A stretch of 9,079 nucleotides of DNA, taken from the NCBI GenBank assembly GCA_013698135.1, contig JACCVM010000184.1, positions 1 to 9,079 on the forward strand, given 5' to 3'. Both the position numbers and the translations under genes were made by a program. Below the pieces are notes generated by a model that was given only the letters and a program-made list of their open reading frames with translations, searched no databases and had not been told where the DNA came from. Below, piece after piece: positions 6,280 through 9,079 of this stretch. How positions within the stretch are numbered: position 1 is the first letter of the stretch; the number at the start of each line of letters is the position of its first letter. Origin of the DNA: Euzebyaceae bacterium. GTDB lineage: Bacteria > Actinomycetota > Nitriliruptoria > Euzebyales > Egibacteraceae.

Positions 6280-6879
6280 CTATTGGTCGTCTCCGGTCCT
6301 TCCGTGCTCACGGACCGCCGAGGCCACAACGGCGTCGACGTCCGCGGTACCGTCACGGTAACGGTGGACGAGCTCGGTCTGCAGCGCGTCGAGGTGGTCC
6401 AACACGCCGCGTCGCAGCTCGGATACCTGCACCTCCTGAGCCGAGAGTCGCTCGCGCAGGGCAGCCAGCTCCTCGTCGTCCAGGTCGGGGACGCGACTTA
6501 GCTCGGGATTGTCGATGTGGGGGTCGTGCAGGCGGCTGGCGTAGGCCTGGTCGTCCGGAATGAACAGCGGTGAGATCCGTGCCTTGAGCGGGTCCCGTTC
6601 GCCGTCGGTCTTCTCGGCCAGGATGCCGCTGAGCTCGTCGACGAGGTCGGCTTCGTGGCCGGCTTCGTGGCCGGCTTCCTGGCCGGCGCTGCGCCGCGCC
6701 TGCTCGGCGCACGCGATGTCGATCTGGCCCTGCACCACCCGGCGGGAGTAGGACAAGGCGGCTTCTTCCTCACGGCAGTCGTCGCGCATGGTCCGCAGCT
6801 CGGCGGCCGTGCGGTCGTCGAGCCCGTCGAGGAAGTCGGTAGCCGTGACCCGATCGATGCGGCGGCGCCGCTGTTCCAT
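6280..6879 (-). CDS. rsiG: RsiG-type c-di-GMP-responsive anti-sigma factor
   Basis: RsiG in Streptomyces sequesters the sporulation sigma factor WhiG when bound to c-di-GMP; binding uses the signature E-x3-S-x2-R-x3-Q-x3-D on the helices of an antiparallel coiled coil. This 199-residue protein has the exact signature in its first long helix: E39, S43, R46, Q50, D54. A second copy in the C-terminal helix reads E149, S153, R156, L160, D164, so Leu replaces Gln. Between them lie a short repeat-like linker (GQEAGHEAGHEA, 66-77) and a conserved-looking segment (DPLKARISPLFIPDDQAYASRL, within 96-117). The ATG at 6879 has AAGGGGA about 5 nt upstream. It has no membrane segment. WhiG is not in the window. 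The call rests on the signature, length and helix layout; older annotations call this family an aerial-mycelium formation protein. Confidence 0.85.
   Translation of the reverse strand: MEQRRRRIDRVTATDFLDGLDDRTAAELRTMRDDCREEEAALSYSRRVVQGQIDIACAEQARRSAGQEAGHEAGHEADLVDELSGILAEKTDGERDPLKARISPLFIPDDQAYASRLHDPHIDNPELSRVPDLDDEELAALRERLSAQEVQVSELRRGVLDHLDALQTELVHRYRDGTADVDAVVASAVREHGRTGDDQ
6649..6684. repeat. Three 12-bp tandem repeats inside rsiG
   Basis: GGCTTCGTGGCC occurs twice in a row and then once as GGCTTCCTGGCC (plus strand). It is in frame and codes for Gly-His/Gln-Glu-Ala units, lengthening the linker between the two c-di-GMP-binding helices. Because the unit is 12 bp, copy-number change would leave the frame intact. 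Confidence 0.9.
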
Positions 6880-7055
6880 GGCCGTCCCCTTCGTCGCCGC
6901 GCAGGGCCGCGGTTGCCAAGGGGATGGTACTCGCGCAAACGCCAATGCAGTGCGACTTCGCGTGGCTCGTGAAGGCTCGACAAACGGGCAGCCGCGCCGG
7001 CGACGGGATCTGCACACGGTTGGGCGATCGCTGCGCGTGGCCAGGTGATCCCGGT
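6880..7055. other. 176-bp gap upstream of rsiG
   Basis: The leader and promoter of rsiG should lie here. A TACCAT (6929-6924, minus strand) could be a -10 but has no matching -35. GGGATC (7005-7010) and GATCCC (7047-7052) could pair at the base of a loop containing the palindrome GCGATCGC (7024-7031), possibly ending the psuG-kinase transcript. No gene is visible. Confidence 0.35.
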
Positions 7056-7964
7056 TCATCCCTCGGCGGGTGGGCGGGCACCGCAGGTGGCGAGGGCGGT
7101 CGCGGCCAACCTTGTGGCCGCCGCCAACGCGGCGTGCACGTCAGCGCCGGTCAGCCGGGCGGCGAGCCAGCCGGCGGTGAAGGCATCACCGGCTCCGGTC
7201 GAGTCGATGCTGCCAAGGTCTGGGGGAACAGTGGCGGCGGCGCAGTGCAGCACCTCGGCACCGTCGGACCACAGCGCGCCGTCCACCCCGACGGTGACGA
7301 CGACCTCGGGATAGGCGCTCGCCAGACGACGAATCGCCTCCCGGGGCTCGTTGCAGTCCGTAAGCACCCGGGCCTCCTGCAGGTTCGGCAAACAGGTGCT
7401 GACGCCGCGAGTCCAGCCCAGGAACGCCGCGACGCCGGCGGCGCGCAGCGGTTGCGCCGACGACGGATCGACCGAGACGGATATCCGCTGTTCGCGAGCT
7501 CGCCACAGAGCGTGCAGCGCCGCCGGTCGCGAGCCATCGGCCAGCAGCGCGTAGCCGGCCACGTGCAGGTGGGCGGCGGTCTCGAACGGTGCCTGGTCGA
7601 CGTCGTCGGGGGTCAAGGCGAGGTTGGCGCCGCGGTCGGCATACATCGTGCGCTCACCATCGGGCGTGACGATCACCACCACCGCGCCGGTGAGCAGGGC
7701 CTGGTCGGTGGCCAGACGGCAGTCCACGCCCGTGGCCTGCAGTTGGGCGCGCTGGTGGCGGCCGAACAGGTCGTCGCCGACCCGAGCCACCAGCGACACG
7801 GGCATGCCGGTGCGGGCCAGCCACGCCGCGACGTTGCCGCCGGACCCACCGCCGGTGATGCGGACGCGCGCGGCGGCGTCACTGCCGACCGCGGAAGGCT
7901 CCAGCGCACTGGCCAGGACGTCGACGACGACGTCACCGACCACGATCACCCCGGATCGGCTCAT
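7056..7964 (-). CDS. psuK: PfkB-family kinase, probable pseudouridine kinase
   Basis: A ribokinase-like sugar/nucleoside kinase of 302 residues. Both PfkB signatures are present: the N-terminal glycine-rich GGGSGGNVAAWLA (38-50) and the C-terminal D254-STGAGD-AFTAGW with catalytic Asp260 in the anion hole. PNLQEA (193-198) is the usual PNxxEA metal/phosphate motif. Its ATG overlaps the psuG stop as ATGA, without a good ribosome-binding site, so it is almost certainly translated by coupling to psuG. From this pairing the substrate is most likely pseudouridine, phosphorylated to pseudouridine 5'-phosphate for PsuG. The fold call is firm; the substrate is inference from context, and ribose or another nucleoside remains possible. 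A 176-bp gap separates it from rsiG. Confidence 0.85.
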   Translation of the reverse strand: MSRSGVIVVGDVVVDVLASALEPSAVGSDAAARVRITGGGSGGNVAAWLARTGMPVSLVARVGDDLFGRHQRAQLQATGVDCRLATDQALLTGAVVVIVTPDGERTMYADRGANLALTPDDVDQAPFETAAHLHVAGYALLADGSRPAALHALWRAREQRISVSVDPSSAQPLRAAGVAAFLGWTRGVSTCLPNLQEARVLTDCNEPREAIRRLASAYPEVVVTVGVDGALWSDGAEVLHCAAATVPPDLGSIDSTGAGDAFTAGWLAARLTGADVHAALAAATRLAATALATCGARPPAEG

Positions 7965-8875
7965 CGCGCGATCGCCACGGCGATCTCGGCCGCCAGCCGG
8001 GCGTTGCGGCGGATGATGGCGACGTTGGCCGTCAGGCTCGCACCCCCCGTCGCACGGTGGAAGTGCTCGAGGAGGAACGGCGTCACCGCCTTGCCCGAGA
8101 TCCGTTGCTCCCGAGCGGCGTGCAGGCCTTGGGTAAGCACGCGGTCGTGCAGCATGGGCTCGACCTGCTCGTCGGGTGGCAGCGGGTTGGCCACGACCAC
8201 GGCGCCGCTACCGATCGACAGATCCCGCTGTGCGGCGGCGATGGCGGCGACGCCGGCGGGATCTTCCACGGTCCAGTCCACCGTCTCGCCGGAGTCGCTG
8301 CGGTAGAAGCCGGGGAAGGCGCGCGTGCGGTAGCCGACGACGGTGACGCCGAGTGTCTCCAGGCGCTCGAGCGTGGCGCCGATGTCGAGGATGGACTTGA
8401 CGCCGGCGCAGACCACGACGAGCGGCGTGCGAGCGAGGGTGGCCAGGTCGGCCGACTCGTCCCAGGTTGTCGCCGCCTCCCGGTGCACACCGCCGATGCC
8501 GCCGGTGGCGAACACGGCGATCCCGGCCCGCGCTGCCAGGGCGGCGGTGCTGGCCACCGTGGTCGCGCCGTCGCATTCAGCGGCGATGGCCGGGGCGAGG
8601 TCACGGGTGCTGAGCTTGGCGACCTCGGGTCTGCTCGCGATGCGCCCCAACTCGGCCGCGTCCAGCCCGATCACGGCCTGGCCCCGCAGCACCCCGACGG
8701 TTGCGGGGACGGCGCCGGCCTCGCGTACCAGCTGCTCGACCTCGACGGCGACCTGCAGGTTGTCCGGTCGCGGCAGCCCGTGCGCGATCAACGCGCTCTC
8801 CAGCGCGACGACGGGTTCGCCCCGTGCGAGGGCGTCGGCCACGTCGCCGCGGACCCGCACCGGCACGTCTTGCAT
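7961..8875 (-). CDS. psuG: Pseudouridine-5'-phosphate glycosidase
   Basis: PsuG cleaves the C-C glycosidic bond of pseudouridine 5'-phosphate to uracil and ribose 5-phosphate (Mn-dependent, cytoplasmic), completing pseudouridine salvage after the kinase step. The 304 residues are close to the E. coli enzyme. Conserved segments in order: ALESALIAHGLPRP (24-37, Glu26 matching E. coli Glu31), ATTVAST and FATGGIGGVHR (122-132), WDESADL with metal-site D143 (E. coli Asp149), CAGVKSILDIG (156-166) with Lys160 matching the Schiff-base Lys166, VVANPLP (227-233) and SGKAVTPFLL (260-269). The ATG at 8875 is chosen over a TTG at 8911 because AGGAGGAGG lies just ahead of it and the protein then begins where the family does. 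It starts 37 bp after the DUF72 gene and overlaps the PfkB kinase by 4 bp. Confidence 0.95.
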   Translation of the reverse strand: MQDVPVRVRGDVADALARGEPVVALESALIAHGLPRPDNLQVAVEVEQLVREAGAVPATVGVLRGQAVIGLDAAELGRIASRPEVAKLSTRDLAPAIAAECDGATTVASTAALAARAGIAVFATGGIGGVHREAATTWDESADLATLARTPLVVVCAGVKSILDIGATLERLETLGVTVVGYRTRAFPGFYRSDSGETVDWTVEDPAGVAAIAAAQRDLSIGSGAVVVANPLPPDEQVEPMLHDRVLTQGLHAAREQRISGKAVTPFLLEHFHRATGGASLTANVAIIRRNARLAAEIAVAIAR

Positions 8876-8877
8876 GG

Positions 8878-8886
8878 CCTCCTCCT
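8878..8886 (-). promoter_or_regulatory. Strong ribosome-binding site of psuG
   Basis: AGGAGGAGG on the minus strand lies ahead of the ATG at 8875; its first AGGAGG is 5 nt from the start codon. It is the strongest Shine-Dalgarno site in the window and argues against the TTG start at 8911. Confidence 0.75.
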
Positions 8887-8912
8887 GCTCGGCGGCGATC
8901 GCCCAGGGCAAC

Positions 8913-9079
8913 CTAGCCGGGAGTTGACCTCGGCTCGGCGAGCCGGACGTCGCCGGCGGCCGGCACCCTGGTTGTCACCAGCCCGGCGCGCCGGCAGGCG
9001 GCGGCGAACCAGCGGGCGTCCCGTACGGCGCAGGCCCGCGGGTCGTTGTTGAAGAAGGCATAGATCTCGGCGCTCGGCC
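8913..9079 (-). CDS. DUF72-family protein, C-terminal fragment (cut by window edge)
   Basis: Only the last 54 residues are in the window. The segment IYAFFNNDPRACAVRDARWFA-A resembles the C-terminal strand and helix of DUF72 (YecE-like, TIM-barrel-like) proteins, which typically read Y-x-Y-F-N-N-D followed by a small-residue-rich helix with Asn or Asp-Ala. The stop is TAG at 8915-8913, 37 bp before psuG. DUF72 proteins have no established biochemical role. The family call rests on one short motif; the rest of the gene lies beyond the right edge. It could share a transcript with psuG and the kinase. Confidence 0.65.
   Translation of the reverse strand, partial: PSAEIYAFFNNDPRACAVRDARWFAAACRRAGLVTTRVPAAGDVRLAEPRSTPG

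Noticed and set aside
6924..8306. 460-residue plus-strand open frame
   Set aside because: Antisense to the PfkB kinase and psuG, both of which have clear motifs; its composition is that of a shadow frame.
8057..9052. 331-residue plus-strand open frame
   Set aside because: Antisense to psuG and the DUF72 end; low-complexity Gly/Arg/His composition and no domain.
1..9079. Mobile element, phage, CRISPR, defence or biosynthetic cluster
   Set aside because: I found no transposase, integrase, direct-repeat array, toxin-antitoxin pair or large synthase; composition and codon bias are even across the window.

Overview
The window is a stretch of very GC-rich chromosome (about 70 % G+C by eye, with G or C at most third codon positions). 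It comes from an actinobacterium: it carries mshA, for mycothiol (the actinobacterial thiol), an RsiG-type c-di-GMP-responsive anti-sigma factor known from actinomycetes, and an mshA-ybjN gene pair also found in mycobacteria. The genus cannot be fixed from the sequence. All eleven genes I can support lie on the minus strand, so transcription runs from high to low coordinates. I see no tRNA, rRNA, CRISPR array, insertion sequence, integrase or prophage gene.

In the direction of transcription, the first block is the C-terminus of a DUF72 protein (cut by the right edge), then psuG and a PfkB kinase joined by an ATGA overlap. PsuG and the kinase make a pseudouridine-degrading pair. After a 176-bp gap come rsiG and, 39 bp later, a Rhizobium etli-type (class 3) L-asparaginase. 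After about 100 bp comes mshA, the first enzyme of mycothiol synthesis, followed 3 bp later by a YbjN-domain gene.

A 285-bp non-coding region (3128-3412) with a perfect 11-bp hairpin separates these from the next block. That block is a nicotinamidase-like cysteine hydrolase, a monofunctional proline dehydrogenase that overlaps it by 8 bp, and proC 36 bp further on. Proline oxidation to P5C and P5C reduction to proline are therefore encoded side by side, and no P5C dehydrogenase is in view. After an 82-bp G-rich gap come a 97-residue protein of unknown function with two Cys-Cys pairs and the N-terminal third or so of a lipoprotein of the HlyD/MacA periplasmic-adaptor type, cut by the left edge.

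Most of the window is ordinary core metabolism and I do not see a clear new multi-gene system. Worth a second look are the RsiG homologue, whose second c-di-GMP-binding signature has Leu where the consensus has Gln and whose inter-helix linker carries a 12-bp tandem repeat; two sequence elements shared by two separate intergenic regions; the proC/proline dehydrogenase/nicotinamidase grouping; and the small Cys-pair protein with a G-rich leader.
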